A stretch of DNA of 64,000 nt, taken from positions 62,001-126,000 of the forward strand of contig BROI01000037.1 of NCBI GenBank assembly GCA_027923505.1. Reading direction: 5' to 3'. The position numbers were made by a program, and so were the translations under genes. Below, one piece after another: positions 1-10,420 of this stretch. The stretch comes from Mayamaea pseudoterrestris (lineage: Eukaryota > Bacillariophyta > Bacillariophyceae > Sellaphorales > Sellaphoraceae). Positions within the stretch are counted from its first letter, which is position 1. Each line of letters begins with the position of its first letter. The notes beneath the pieces were generated by a model, which was given only the letters and a program-made list of their open reading frames with translations, was not told the DNA's origin and did not search any database.

Positions 1-304
1 GTGCGAGAAAAAGAGCGGAAGAAAAAGGCTTCAAATTAGGACAATGAGCGGCAAACGTTCGTCATGGTCAAGCTCGATGGATCTGTGGTCGCGTCCACGT
101 TTGGATTTCTGTCGCTACGGTATTGGTCGGACATGCTCGCACCCGGACGTTTCGTAATGGACGGCTGCGAAAGGCTCATCCATGTTGCGCTCAGAACCTT
201 TTTGTCTCTTTCGATCCGCGCTCATCTCATCATTGCCATTCCGCCATTCCTCGCCACAGTTGAGCAATAGCAACGTCTTTATCTTACAGTAATCTACTAA
301 TATC
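1..304. other. Upstream region of CCT3
   Basis: No supported gene. Short open frames on both strands have no recognisable protein features. This stretch probably holds the CCT3 promoter and 5' leader; no clear TATA box was identified. Confidence 0.4.
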
Positions 305-2218
305 ATGAATGGTCCAGGAGGCGGTCCTCCTATCATGGTGCTAAGTGAGTAGTTGTGACATCGGGGCGGACAAAGGTTGCGTGTCGCTCGCTGCGCGCAT
401 TGCGAAAAGTTGCAATGATGGACAAGGCAATGTATATTCTTGCAGCAAAAAGCTGCCATTTCATGCGATATTTAAACTAGCGAGTAGCCGGAAATCGTCC
501 AGTGCCTTTTCGTCCAACTAAATCTAAATCTCCCCTTTTTTCGTTACCTTTTGCATCGCACCACAGACACCAAGCAGCAGCGTCAGACAGGTCGAGCCGC
601 ACAACTCGCCAACATTCAAGCAGCCCAAGCAGTCGCTGGAATCTTAAGAACAACTCTAGGTCCTCGCAGCATGCTCAAGATGCTTCTAGATCCCATGGGC
701 TCCATCGTTTTGACCAATGACGGCCACTGCATTCTCCGCGAAGTGGATGTTTCCCATCCTGCCGCCAAGAGTATGATTGAATTGAGTAGAGCTCAGGATG
801 AGCAAGTTGGCGATGGAACGACCAGTGTCATTGTCTTGGCTGCCGAAGTATTGGGCATGGCCGCTCCATTCATGCGCGAATCCATTCAAGGGACGCAGGG
901 AAGCATGCATCCGACCGTTTTGGTGAGCGCCTACACCAAGGCTCTGGCCAAGGCGGTGGAAATATTGCAGGAACAAGCTGTTACTGTAGACGTTTACAAA
1001 GACACGGAGCTTATCAAGAGTATGGTGCAGTCGTCGCTGGGAACAAAATTTAGCAGTCGCTGGAATGATAAAATGGTTGAAATGGCCATTCAAGCTGTAT
1101 TGACGGTGATTCAGACGGATGATCGTCCTGCGTCTTCACTCGACATTACCGCCATTCCCAACATTGAGGTTGACATAAAGCGATACGCCAAGGTGGAGAA
1201 GATTCCTGGAGGCGAAATGGAAGATTGTACTGTGCTTAAGGGAGTCATGTTTCAAAAGGATGTTGTGCATAGCGAAATGCGTCGGCATATTGTCAATCCT
1301 CGCATTCTCCTATTGGATTGTCCGCTCGAGTACAAAAAGGGCGAGTCGCAGACAAATATTGAGATTACGGGTGATCAAGATTGGAACCACTTGCTCAAAC
1401 TAGAGGAGGACTATGTTGAAAACATGTGCAACGAGATTATCGCTGCCAAGCCAGACATTGTTATTACGGAAAAAGGTGTAAGTGACTTGGCGCAACACTT
1501 TTTGCAAAAGGCGGGTATCACAGCTTTTCGTCGGTTGCGCAAGACGGACAATAATCGCATTGCACGAGCCGTCGGAGCGACGATTGTTTCGAGGACGGAT
1601 GAAATTGTAGAGTCTGACATTGGTACCAATTGCGGCTTGTTTGAAATGAAGAAGATTGGCGAGGATTGGTTTGCCTATTTGGCTGAATGCGAGGATCCAA
1701 AGGCTTGTACAATTGTGCTGCGAGGAGGTTCCAAGGACGTTTTGAACGAAATGGAACGCAATCTGCAGGATGCCATGCAAGTCGTCCGAAATGTTGTTTA
1801 CAGCCCAAAGCTGGTGTGCGGCGGAGGCTCGATCGAAATGGCTGTTGCGCTTGGCCTCAAGAGAGAAGGCCAAAAGATCCAAGGTATTCAGTCTGCACCT
1901 TTCCAAGCCGTTGGCGAAGCCATGGAAGTCATTCCTCGTACGCTGGCGCAAAATTGCGGCGTGAGTGTCATTCGCACCATTACGCAGCTCAGGGCCAAGC
2001 ACGCAGAAGCTTATGCGCAAGCGCAACAGGATGGAGTGCCTGTTCATTGTACGTATGGTATTAATGGTATCACGGGCGAAATTGTGGACATGAAGGAGCT
2101 TGGCATTTGGGAACCGCTGAGTGTCAAGCTGCAAACCATCAAAACGGCAATCGAGTCGGCTTGTATGATCCTTCGCATTGACGATATAGTGTCTGGTTCG
2201 AAGAAGAGCAAAAACTAG
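305..2218 (+). CDS. CCT3: T-complex protein 1 subunit gamma (CCT3 chaperonin)
   Basis: Gamma subunit of the cytosolic TRiC/CCT ring chaperonin, which folds actin, tubulin and other proteins using ATP. Two exons: 305-344 and 567-2218, with a 222-nt GT-AG intron (345-566). The short first exon gives MNGPGGGPPIMVL, and the junction restores the family pattern VLNTKQQRQTGR. Visible group II chaperonin motifs are LLDPMGSIVLTNDG, the nucleotide-binding VGDGTTSV, and the gamma-typical stretches KIPGGEMEDC, EYKKGESQT, KTDNNRIARA, and KELGIWEPLSVKLQT near the end. The length, about 564 residues, is normal for CCT3. It is complete and nothing looks damaged. The next gene, a kinase, runs in the same direction after about 420 nt. 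The AATAAA-like tract near 2373 could serve polyadenylation. Confidence 0.97.
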
Positions 2219-2639
2219 CTTTCCTCAAGCTGCAGTTCAGGGATGGTGTTCTATGCTGAGATGCTTGTCGCTCGAGCGGCTGCAGTCGCAGGGCTGCACG
2301 TGGTGGATCGTTCTGTTGGTACTTATCTGTTATACAGCCTTATATGACTACCGATGGAGACGAAATCAGTAAAAATAAAACTTGTAGAAACGACAATAGG
2401 CTATTACTACGGCGTTAAGTCACAAGTCCCATAGTATCGGTTTGCACCAGTCATCTTACCGGTACTAAGCTCGTGACTTATTATGACTCACGACTCACTT
2501 TCGACTTCCAACGAATTCTAACTGCAACTCGTCACACATTCGTCGAAGTCGGCGGTCGACGAGGGAGGCTGTCAGAGGCAACAGTAGCATAATCAAGTGA
2601 ACTTTCTTCAAACAAAGCAGCAGTTGTCTAATCAAGAGT
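2219..2639. other. Intergenic region between CCT3 and the cGMP-type kinase
   Basis: About 420 nt without a convincing gene. It should contain the CCT3 3' end (AATAAA-like signal near 2373) and the promoter and leader of the downstream kinase. Nothing else seen. Confidence 0.5.
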
Positions 2640-5303
2640 ATGTCTTGCACCAATCTATTCAAGCTTTGCTGCGGCGAAGGTGAAGAAGCGTTGAAGTACG
2701 GAGCTTTCGTCTCGTCTGATTCATCGCCAGGTTTTGGTTGGGAGTACAATGGCGATACCAGCACTCCCGATGAGAAGGAGCGTATTCAGCGAATTGAGGA
2801 AAAAGTGACGCTTATTAATCGGCATCGCAGTAAGGAAGTACGGCCCGGAATTCGAGGAACGATTGCCTGCAAGCCAATCGATATGACCACGAACTATGAG
2901 CCGCCGAGTCACCCCAAATCGGAGGAGGATGTGGAGTTTCTGATGCAGGCACTCAGGGATTCGCTCATGATTGTTCTGGATTTGGATGACTCTGAACTAA
3001 AGCTTCTTTGTTCGGCCATGGAAAAGGAGACAGTTCCAGCTGGCACAATGGTAATCGAAAAAGGAGATATGGGAGACTTTTACTATATAATTGATTCAGG
3101 CGAAGTCGCATTTGTCGATCCTGACAATCAGGATAACGTCACTACTTTGAGCAAAGCTGGTCGAGGGGAAGCGTTTGGAGAGCTCGCTTTGCTGTAAGTG
3201 CATTTGGTCGGAGCTTTACACTATTGGCGTCGGACTTCACCTGCTAACCCAATACAATTCTGCGCTGTTTAGTTACGACTCGCCACGCTCTGTTTCGTGC
3301 ATTGCGTCAGACGAAGGGCCAGTGACATTGTGGAAGGTTGATCAACTTACATTTCGCTATTTGTTGGCGCATCATTATCAAGCTGATGCTAATCCGCTCA
3401 AGGATAAGATTCGAAACATTGAAATTTTCAAGGACTTGAACGAGTCGATAGTTTCGAAATTTGTTGCTGGCATGAGCCGGATTCGCTGGAAAGAGGGCGA
3501 CCAAATTGTTGTAAAAGGAGAAGTGGGCAACATTTTCTACATTATAGAAGAGGGAGAGGTTAAGCTGCACGATATTGGTTTGGGTGACTCCAAATTTGAG
3601 GACCAGGTATTGAGCGCGGGCGATTCCTTTGGTGAACGAGCGCTGTTGACGGGAGAACCAAGAGCGGCCAATGCAACTGCTTTGACCGACGTAACTACTC
3701 GAGCGATGGACCGAGAAACATTTGAGAGGTCGATCGGACCATTGCAATCGGTGTTGGAGCGGCATCTTCGTCGGCAGTATCTTGCCTCGTTGCCGCTGTT
3801 TTCGCAACTTTCATCGGAAGAAATTGATGAAATGGTTGATTGTATGGTGGAGGTTTGTTATCGCAAGGATGACAAACTTGCCGAGGCAGGAAAACCTTAC
3901 GATCCCCTTTTGTGGATCATTCGGCATGGTCGCTTGCTCGTCTTTGACACAAAGGAGCCCGACCAGATTTACAGTCTTGCAGGTGGCGACCACTTTGGCG
4001 AGGAGAGCATTCGATATCCTGGTCGAATAAGCACACAAACTGCCGTATGCGAAGAAGATGTCACCGCCTGGATGCTTACACGCGAGGACATTGAGGATGT
4101 CGCCTGGGATATTGAGACGCTCAGTGAACCTTCTAGATTTTCTATCACACGACAAGTCCGACCATTGATGATGGATGATTTGATTAAGGTTAAAATGTTG
4201 GGACACGGCGGATTCGGTAAAGTTTGGCTAGTAAAAGCGAAAGACGAGGCTGTCACGACAGCTTTTGCCTTGAAGGTGATTAGCAAGCGGTTAATTCTCG
4301 ACTCAAAGCAAGTGCAGAGCGTTATTCGCGAGAAGCAGCTTCTGGCCTTGTTCCATCATCAGTTTATTGTCCATCTTGTTTCGGCTTTTCAAGACTCTCA
4401 GTACCTGTACTTGGTTTTGCCTGTTGTTCCTGGCGGTGAACTTTACAGCATTGTTGAAAACCAAAAGAGTCAATCAGCGGGCTTGCCGAATGAGAATGCG
4501 GCGTTCTATGCAGCATGCGTTTTGGAAGCACTCATTCATTTTCATCAACGGAACGGTAAGATATATTCGTTCGACTATTCTCACTTCAGGTTGCAGATCC
4601 GCTCACTCATCGTGTCTCCAATCTGTAACAGTCGCATACAGAGACCTCAAACTGGAGAACATTCTCGTCGATGAAGAAGGTTACTGCAGAATCATCGATC
4701 TTGGCTTTGCCAAAGTCGTCAACGAAAAGACCTACACTCTCGTAGGAACGGTACGTCGTCATGTTCTTGATTGGGTGGCAGCAACGACCAATTAATCGTT
4801 TCTTACCGTCAATCTTTGTCATGAATTAGCCTGACTATCTCGCCCCTGAGGTCATAACATCCAAGGGCTATGATAAAGCCTGCGATCTGTGGTCATTCGG
4901 AGTCCTGGTATTCGAATTAATCGTTGGCCATGCGCCTTTTGTTGGCCCTGGATCACGTATGGACATGTTCAGGCGAATTGTTCAGGTGCAATATGAATTT
5001 CCATGTTGTGTAACTGATAACGCCAAAGATTTTATACGCAACCTTTTGATTCGTCGACCAACGGATCGTTTGGGCAATCGCGCATTGGGCCATGCAGAGA
5101 CGAAGAAGCACGCTTGGTTCAAAGAGACTAAGATATCCTTTAAAAGCATCATGGCGAGAACGCAAGAGTCACCATGGAAGCCTGTGGTGAAGGATCCTCT
5201 TAAGCTATCATCATTCGACGATTACAGTTATCTAGAAAACGAGGAAGAGGACTACGGACTACCTTTGACGGACGAAGAGCAGGCTTTATTTGCTGAGTTC
5301 TAA
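2640..5303 (+). CDS. cGMP-dependent-type protein kinase with three cyclic nucleotide-binding domains
   Basis: AGC-family Ser/Thr kinase gated by cyclic nucleotides, of the PKG type known from protists. Four exons: 2640-3193, 3273-4555, 4632-4750 and 4830-5303, all with GT-AG introns of 76-81 nt, giving about 809 residues. Three cNMP-binding domains lie at about residues 100-215, 235-340 and 353-460. Each has the phosphate-binding-cassette pattern (FGELALL, FGERALL, FGEESI). The kinase domain at about 488-760 has the glycine loop GHGGFGKVW, the lysine in FALKVI, the catalytic YRDLKLEN and LAPEV. The usual DFG is DLG (IIDLGFAK), a conservative change. The last 40 residues form an AGC C-terminal tail with an acidic patch. 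Animal PKGs have two cNMP domains; more than two is typical of ciliate, apicomplexan and oomycete forms. Whether cGMP or cAMP binds cannot be decided here. It ends 117 nt from the convergent cyclophilin-like gene. Confidence 0.93.
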
Positions 5304-5419
5304 CTGGAGATAAATTTAGTGTATCTATTACCATATTGTTTAATGCGACTTTCTGTCTACCAGTAAAGTCGATAGTGCTAGCAATAATAAACTTGGGCCT
5401 CCGTTTCGCGAAATCTCAG

Positions 5420-7045
5420 CTACGCAAGCCCAGCGGATTCTTTCATGGTCAAATGCGAAGCTGTAGCCTTTCGTATCTTAACGACTTCATCACCTCGAGC
5501 TACTCGTGTCAATCGTTGTAAAGTGTCAAAGCCGTCAATGACCTTGCCAATGCATACGTCATGCTTGTGGTACTGCGTATTGTCTTGTAGGTTTATAAAG
5601 AGACCCAAGCCTCCTTGTGACGTTTCTGTCAAACCAACCGTCCAAGACTCGTGCTTCTTTTGTCCCTTTTCAACAAAGTCTACTTGCTTGAGCGTTTCTG
5701 CGTGCGGCGGCTCGAGCGTGATGGCAACGTTCTTGTCCAACCTGACGACTGCATCGTCCCAAAGACCCTTGTTGAGCTGTTGAATCAACGTCCACGCAGC
5801 GTGCGGGGTATCATACCACAACAATATGCTAATCTTACTAGACTCTTGCTGTGACTGTGGAAGGAACACGTCCAATATGACCTGCACAGGTCCTTCTCCG
5901 AACGTTTGCACGATATTGGCGCGATCCGAGTGTTGGATCTTCGCCTGCAGCGTCTTGACTTCGTGATCGAGTTCATCTTCCATTTCGCGCAGCTGCTTGG
6001 TTTGAATTTTTATAATCTCCCCATCGAACGATTCGGATCCCTTGTGGTGGTGGTTAGCATCAGCCTCGAGACCATTCAAATGTTGCTCCGGCACCCCGAC
6101 GCTACCTTGCGACAATCGAGCAATGGATTCGTGCAAATTCAACGACTGCTCCTCGAGTCGTTTCAAATGTAGCATCATCATACTTTCCTCGTGCTTGACA
6201 ATCAGTAACTGCTCCGTGGTGGCCAGTGCCTTTTGGTAGGAATCCCAGACGAAAAAGGTGACGAAGCAAGTAATGAGTGCCTGAAAGACGTGCTGTCGTC
6301 GAATGGTCATTGTGGACCGCGCAAGACAAACGACCAATTCACGCTTGCGCATGGGTTTGTCGGTCTTTCCGAACGTGTCTCTCCAAGTCGGTTTCATACT
6401 GGATCGATGTTGTTGCTGTTGCAATTGTTGATGGCCATTTATCGAGTGCCTGTACTGATCGGCTGATGGCGAGGAAAAGGACGGCAAACCGCCTTCGTCG
6501 TCACTCGCCGCATAGTTTGTGCCACCGCTGCGCTTGCGGCTCCGCAGACTCTGCGTCATTTGTTGTAGTTGCTCATGAGGAGTAGTATTGCTTCGTCGAT
6601 TGATTGTAAAGGAACTTGTAGACGATGCTCGTGATCGATTAGTATTCATCATCATGGTCACTCCACCGCCATTAGCGGACGGCGTCATGTTGCTGCTGGA
6701 AACACTCGTCGGAAGCAGATTAGTCTTGCCTCGCTCCGCGGCTCGAAAGGAAGTGCGACCATTCTTTAACCCCGGTGACATTGGATGGTGAAAATTGTTG
6801 TTGCGGTGATAATGATTCATCATGTTGTTGGCGTCGGGCGATCGATCGGGTAGCAGAGGACTTGTGTCTTCTCGTCGATTGAAAATGGAAAATGAAGCAG
6901 ATTTTGGTGGTATCCTTCGTTTGGGAGTGTCATCTATGAACACATCGGGTGGAGCATGTTGAGGAAGCGTCGATCCGCCTCTGCTGCTTGGTGCGCCGCC
7001 GCTGACGCTCTGGGTTAAGAAGCTTCGACTAACGCCGGTCCTCAT
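5420..7045 (-). CDS. Single-pass membrane protein with a divergent cyclophilin-like domain
   Basis: A 541-residue single-exon gene. Residues 1-240 are Ser/Asn/Gln/Arg-rich and probably disordered, on the cytosolic side. A hydrophobic segment at about 252-270 (FQALITCFVTFFVWDSY) is a likely signal anchor. Residues 275-380 are charged, with heptad-like character (coiled coil). Residues 383-530 resemble the cyclophilin-like (peptidyl-prolyl isomerase) beta barrel: GPVQVILDVFLP at its start, then GGLGLFINLQDN and IGKVIDGFDTLQRL near its end. Classic active-site residues of cyclophilin A are not evident, so enzyme activity is doubtful. The layout (short N-terminal tail, anchor, coiled coil, luminal cyclophilin fold) suggests a Golgi or ER protein. 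The family is inferred by pattern only. Convergent with the upstream kinase. Confidence 0.75.
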   Translation of the reverse strand: MRTGVSRSFLTQSVSGGAPSSRGGSTLPQHAPPDVFIDDTPKRRIPPKSASFSIFNRREDTSPLLPDRSPDANNMMNHYHRNNNFHHPMSPGLKNGRTSFRAAERGKTNLLPTSVSSSNMTPSANGGGVTMMMNTNRSRASSTSSFTINRRSNTTPHEQLQQMTQSLRSRKRSGGTNYAASDDEGGLPSFSSPSADQYRHSINGHQQLQQQQHRSSMKPTWRDTFGKTDKPMRKRELVVCLARSTMTIRRQHVFQALITCFVTFFVWDSYQKALATTEQLLIVKHEESMMMLHLKRLEEQSLNLHESIARLSQGSVGVPEQHLNGLEADANHHHKGSESFDGEIIKIQTKQLREMEDELDHEVKTLQAKIQHSDRANIVQTFGEGPVQVILDVFLPQSQQESSKISILLWYDTPHAAWTLIQQLNKGLWDDAVVRLDKNVAITLEPPHAETLKQVDFVEKGQKKHESWTVGLTETSQGGLGLFINLQDNTQYHKHDVCIGKVIDGFDTLQRLTRVARGDEVVKIRKATASHLTMKESAGLA

Positions 7046-7771
7046 TTGGTGGGAAAATGATGATTGAATCTTCGAGTATTATGAGTTCTCTCAACTGTCA
7101 ATGGCGATCAATCAAGTATATATCAGACACTTGGTTTAATTGGACGCTAAGGCCAGTGGCTGCTGCCTTCGAAGTGATGGATTCTAGCGATGGACGTGAA
7201 ATCGTCGATCCGAGGAGCGAGGAGGTGCCGAGGAGAAGCAACCAAACAGCGACGACGACTGGCACTACTTTTTGGCAATATGTATCGGGTCCCCGTTGGC
7301 AGTATCAAAGTGATGAATTATGAAGTACTTTGGCAGAGCTTTCAAGCGTCTTAAAGCCGTTTTCCTTGGCTCGGCATCATGGGTTGATCGTGATGATGAG
7401 CCTCGAGACATTGTTTGGGTCATTCGTTCGCCAACCCCTAAATGACACTGCCGTGAAGAGTAGGAATACCTTTGCCGGAACGACACACAAGGTGAAGCAA
7501 GGCGCGGTCCTCGACAAGAAGTGTGGCAAAGTGAAAGTGAAGGAACATTCGAAATAACTCGGGGCAGGTTTCACAACAACTGATAAAGCTATGTTACAAA
7601 AGGTAAAAAGGGTAAGAGTCAGAGCTACGGTAGAAAAGATTAGTCGAGGTTAGGTTCTTGCGTTAGGGATAATTAGTGTTACGGTAACTTCAGCAAGCTT
7701 GCGAGCGTTTCAATTTTCAATCTAGAGTCGGTTGATGGGAAAGACGTTTCGTTGCGCACACTGAACGCTGA
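7046..7771. other. Gene-poor stretch with one possible 40-codon reading frame
   Basis: No recognised gene. The plus strand carries a short frame at 7321-7443 that starts MKYFGRAFKRLKAVFLG and ends IVWVIRSPTP. It is basic, amphipathic and coding-like, but too short to assign; it could be a first exon of the damaged gene downstream. The left part probably holds the promoter of the leftward cyclophilin-like gene. Confidence 0.3.
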
Positions 7772-8650
7772 CATCCCAGCGTCGAACCGGACTATTGCGA
7801 GCGCCAATTGCTTGCTTACAATAATGTGGAAGGTTCAGCATTGAAGAAGATTGCAAGCGACATCACTTTGGAGTTCACTGCCGACGGTTACGCTCTCGTT
7901 CGAGGCCTCCACAAGTACGCGGCGTACTTTGATGTACTCGCTGGCTTTTTTCCAAAGAGCGACGAGCCTACTCTTATTGGTACCAAGATTCGTTCACTTG
8001 CAAACCTTCTTGGTCTTCGCATTGACAAGATGCAGACACTCCAAAACCAAGACCCTGACGCCTTGGCTCAGTTGGCGAACGCAATCGACACCAAGATCAA
8101 TCTTTACATCCTTCATTGCGCTCAAGACGCCCAGTTCGAACCGTCGCGACTCGACAGCTTGTCATCCATTGATGGCAGCTTGGATCAAGGCTTCACAAGT
8201 GCCTTCCGTACGATTCCATCGTTCCTGCTCAGCAACTTGCCATCCCATCGCCTCGCCATCGATCCAACAAACTTGTTGCTCGAGGATACGCTGGAGCACT
8301 ACGTTGCCATTACCAGACGGAGCGTCCGTGCCTCGTGTCACGCTGCCGTAAAGCTGCTCTGTATGGAAAAAGGAGGCATGCTTGCATTCAACGATGCAGC
8401 GACGCAGGAACAGGTGTTGAGCTCGCACGGAATATCAACGCGGCTGTCAACTGGTCAAGGCATTTGGGAGTTGTGCTCAGACTTGTATGACTGCCTGACC
8501 TTATCGTCTCTTGTCATCAACGCTGGCGCAATTATTGTTCAACTTTTGTCATGGTGCACGAGCGTGGAATTGCAGCCACGGTCACGACTCCTTGTGAAAT
8601 TTATCTTGGAAAACTGTGTTGTTGGCTTTTACCATGTTGGAAAAGAATGA
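7772..8650 (+). CDS. Unrecognised open frame, probably 5' part of a decayed gene
   Basis: An open frame of about 290 codons; an acceptor-like CCCAG at 7775-7779 could mark an exon start. The first in-frame ATG comes well inside, so the start is unknown. The protein is leucine-rich and mainly helical in character (KIRSLANLLGLRI, DALAQLANAIDTKINLYIL), with no motif I recognise. It ends just as another frame, starting near 8616, takes over with coding-like sequence (FICTFEPSFLALVASP). This suggests a frameshift or an unrecognised intron. The following segment (8616-9437) has further stops and LRR-like sequence, so the whole may be one dying gene. Confidence 0.4.
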   Translation, partial: HPSVEPDYCERQLLAYNNVEGSALKKIASDITLEFTADGYALVRGLHKYAAYFDVLAGFFPKSDEPTLIGTKIRSLANLLGLRIDKMQTLQNQDPDALAQLANAIDTKINLYILHCAQDAQFEPSRLDSLSSIDGSLDQGFTSAFRTIPSFLLSNLPSHRLAIDPTNLLLEDTLEHYVAITRRSVRASCHAAVKLLCMEKGGMLAFNDAATQEQVLSSHGISTRLSTGQGIWELCSDLYDCLTLSSLVINAGAIIVQLLSWCTSVELQPRSRLLVKFILENCVVGFYHVGKE

Positions 8651-9437
8651 TGACTTCATCTGCACATTCGAACCGTCGTTCCTTGCGCTTGTTGCAAGCC
8701 CGATGCCAACTGAGGAAGGTTGGGAAAGTGACGAGAGCCCTGACATCGGCGACGATCCTTTTTTCCAGTACCGATATAAAATGTATGGCAACAAGCGTGG
8801 ATTGGTATCCGCATTGTCGACATCATTTTAATGGCTCTGCGCGTTGACCTCGCGCAGATTGTTTCAGGCCATTGCGTCTCAAGCAAACGATATTGTTCGA
8901 GTTTGCTTTACCACCGCCAAGTGCGATTCGGTGGGGCTGCACCGCCGACACATACCGGTATGACCCTGGCGGCTGTGACGACACGGTTGGGAGAGCTTCT
9001 TGGGTCGACATGTAAGGCTCCCACGATTGATGTCACAGATTTTGATCGTTTCTGCGACGACCACTCTGCAACGATGGCTACGGCAGTATCGACCATTTTT
9101 GGCTGCTGTTCTCAAATCAAGGAAGTATATTTTCGCTTCACCTCGGATAACTATCTTGCTGAGTTTCAAACTGTCGCGGCTGTACTTGGCACACACCCTT
9201 CCATCGGGAGGTTGAAAATCGGACACATTGAACATACCGACCTTCTTCGCGTTTTTCTCCCTCCTCTTGCATCGATGCGTAAGCTAGCTATGTTTGCAAT
9301 GGAGGATGGACATTCGTTTTGACAAACGGACAACAAAACTATCACCAGCATTGACAATAGTGAAGATGCAAAGTTGATTGCTTGTGTCCTCGTGATTGAT
9401 ACGCTGAACGAAATTGTTTTTGACTATCTCCCTTAGA
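8616..9437 (+). pseudogene. Decayed leucine-rich-repeat-like gene (relic 1)
   Basis: Coding-like segments are interrupted by in-frame stops. One frame at 8616-8829 reads an acidic protein piece and continues coding-like past its stop (WLCALTSRRLFQAIASQAND). Another, at 8831-9437, reads IFGCCSQIKEVYFRF, LGTHPSIGRLKIGHIEHTDLL and LPPLASMRKLAMFAMEDGHSF. It then meets TGA at 9320-9322 and stays open as KTITSIDNSEDAKLIACVL to a TAG at about 9437. The spacing of Leu/Ile around short strands resembles RNI/LRR proteins. The tail matches in pattern the relic near 57 kb (NLEDSHGRAG...SLVLSNVDNASVAAHAVLAL), so both look like copies of one family. Family assignment is tentative. Confidence 0.45.
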
Positions 9438-9651
9438 CGTTCTTTCAACTGCCACAGTAGCCGCATGGTTTTGATGGTAACCAAAGGGAAGACGAGCTAG
9501 AGGAGAGTCTGGTCTGGAACATATATCACGGAGTGGTCTGGTCCACTGTGGCTTTGAAAATTTCTACTTCAATGTATAGAGGAGCAAAAAAATATCACAG
9601 AAATTAATCACTAACTATACTAAATGTTATATTGATCTATCCTACTCTCAA
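9438..9651. other. Intergenic spacer left of the inverted repeat
   Basis: AT-rich sequence without a supported gene or recognisable element. Confidence 0.4.
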
Positions 9652-10381
9652 CCTTTATCGAGTTCAAATAGATCTAACAGGCAATCGCACTCAGATACTA
9701 GCGATGCTACCGACGTTTCTTGATTGGATGTATATCATGTCCCATAAGACACGAGCATTCAACCATGCATCCAGCGCACAACCCTAAGCAGAAGCTTGAT
9801 CTAGATGCTGCATACAATGCCCTTCCTCGCTCTTCATGCACTTGATGCATGGAAGGTTATCGGATGTAACACCCGGACCACCCTTGTCAAGCTTCTCGCA
9901 CAACTTCTTTCCGAAATTGCACGATGGCTCCTTTGCCAATGCTTTGATAGAATGGCAGATATGCGTGAGCTTTTTCGCATCAACCGTGTCACCGATGGTC
10001 TTGATTTGCTCTCCGATCTTGTCAATCGTAGACGTAGCACCACGATACATGATCGAGATGATCAGACAATCGGTGACACAATTACGCCAGAAACAAACAC
10101 CTGCCATTCTGGAGCATTGGCAAAGGTTTTCATCCGGAAAGAGCAGATACATGGTGGTCCGATGTTCATCCGATAACCTTCCATGCATCAAGTGCATGAA
10201 GAGCGAGGAAGGGCATTGTATGCAGCATCTAGATCAAGCTTCTGCTTAGGGTTGTGCGCTGGATGCATGGTTGAATGCTCGTGTCTTATGGGACATGATA
10301 TACATCCAATCAAGAAACGTCGGTAGCATCGCTAGTATATGAGTGCAATTGCCTGTTAGATCTATTTGAACTTGATAAAGG
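9652..10381. repeat. Large inverted repeat: two 215-bp arms around a 300-bp spacer
   Basis: Left arm 9652-9866 reappears as the reverse complement at 10167-10381, with only a few mismatches in the outer 50 bp. The spacer is 9867-10166. Because of the symmetry, both strands carry a 137-codon open frame (plus 9836-10249, minus 9784-10197) with identical first and last parts, which are arm sequence. The near identity implies a recent inverted duplication, a fold-back element, or an arrangement kept similar by gene conversion. No target-site duplication or transposase was recognised. A transcript across it would form a long hairpin. The minus strand reads into this region from the minisatellite gene to its right, so the repeat may lie in that gene's 3' part. 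Confidence 0.85.
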
Positions 10382-10420
10382 ACGAGAGTCAACAAAAGCG
10401 GAACGGTATGCGCGTCATCC

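Noticed and set aside
1400-2134. 244-codon minus-strand frame opposite CCT3
   Set aside because: Shadow of a conserved gene, no domain.
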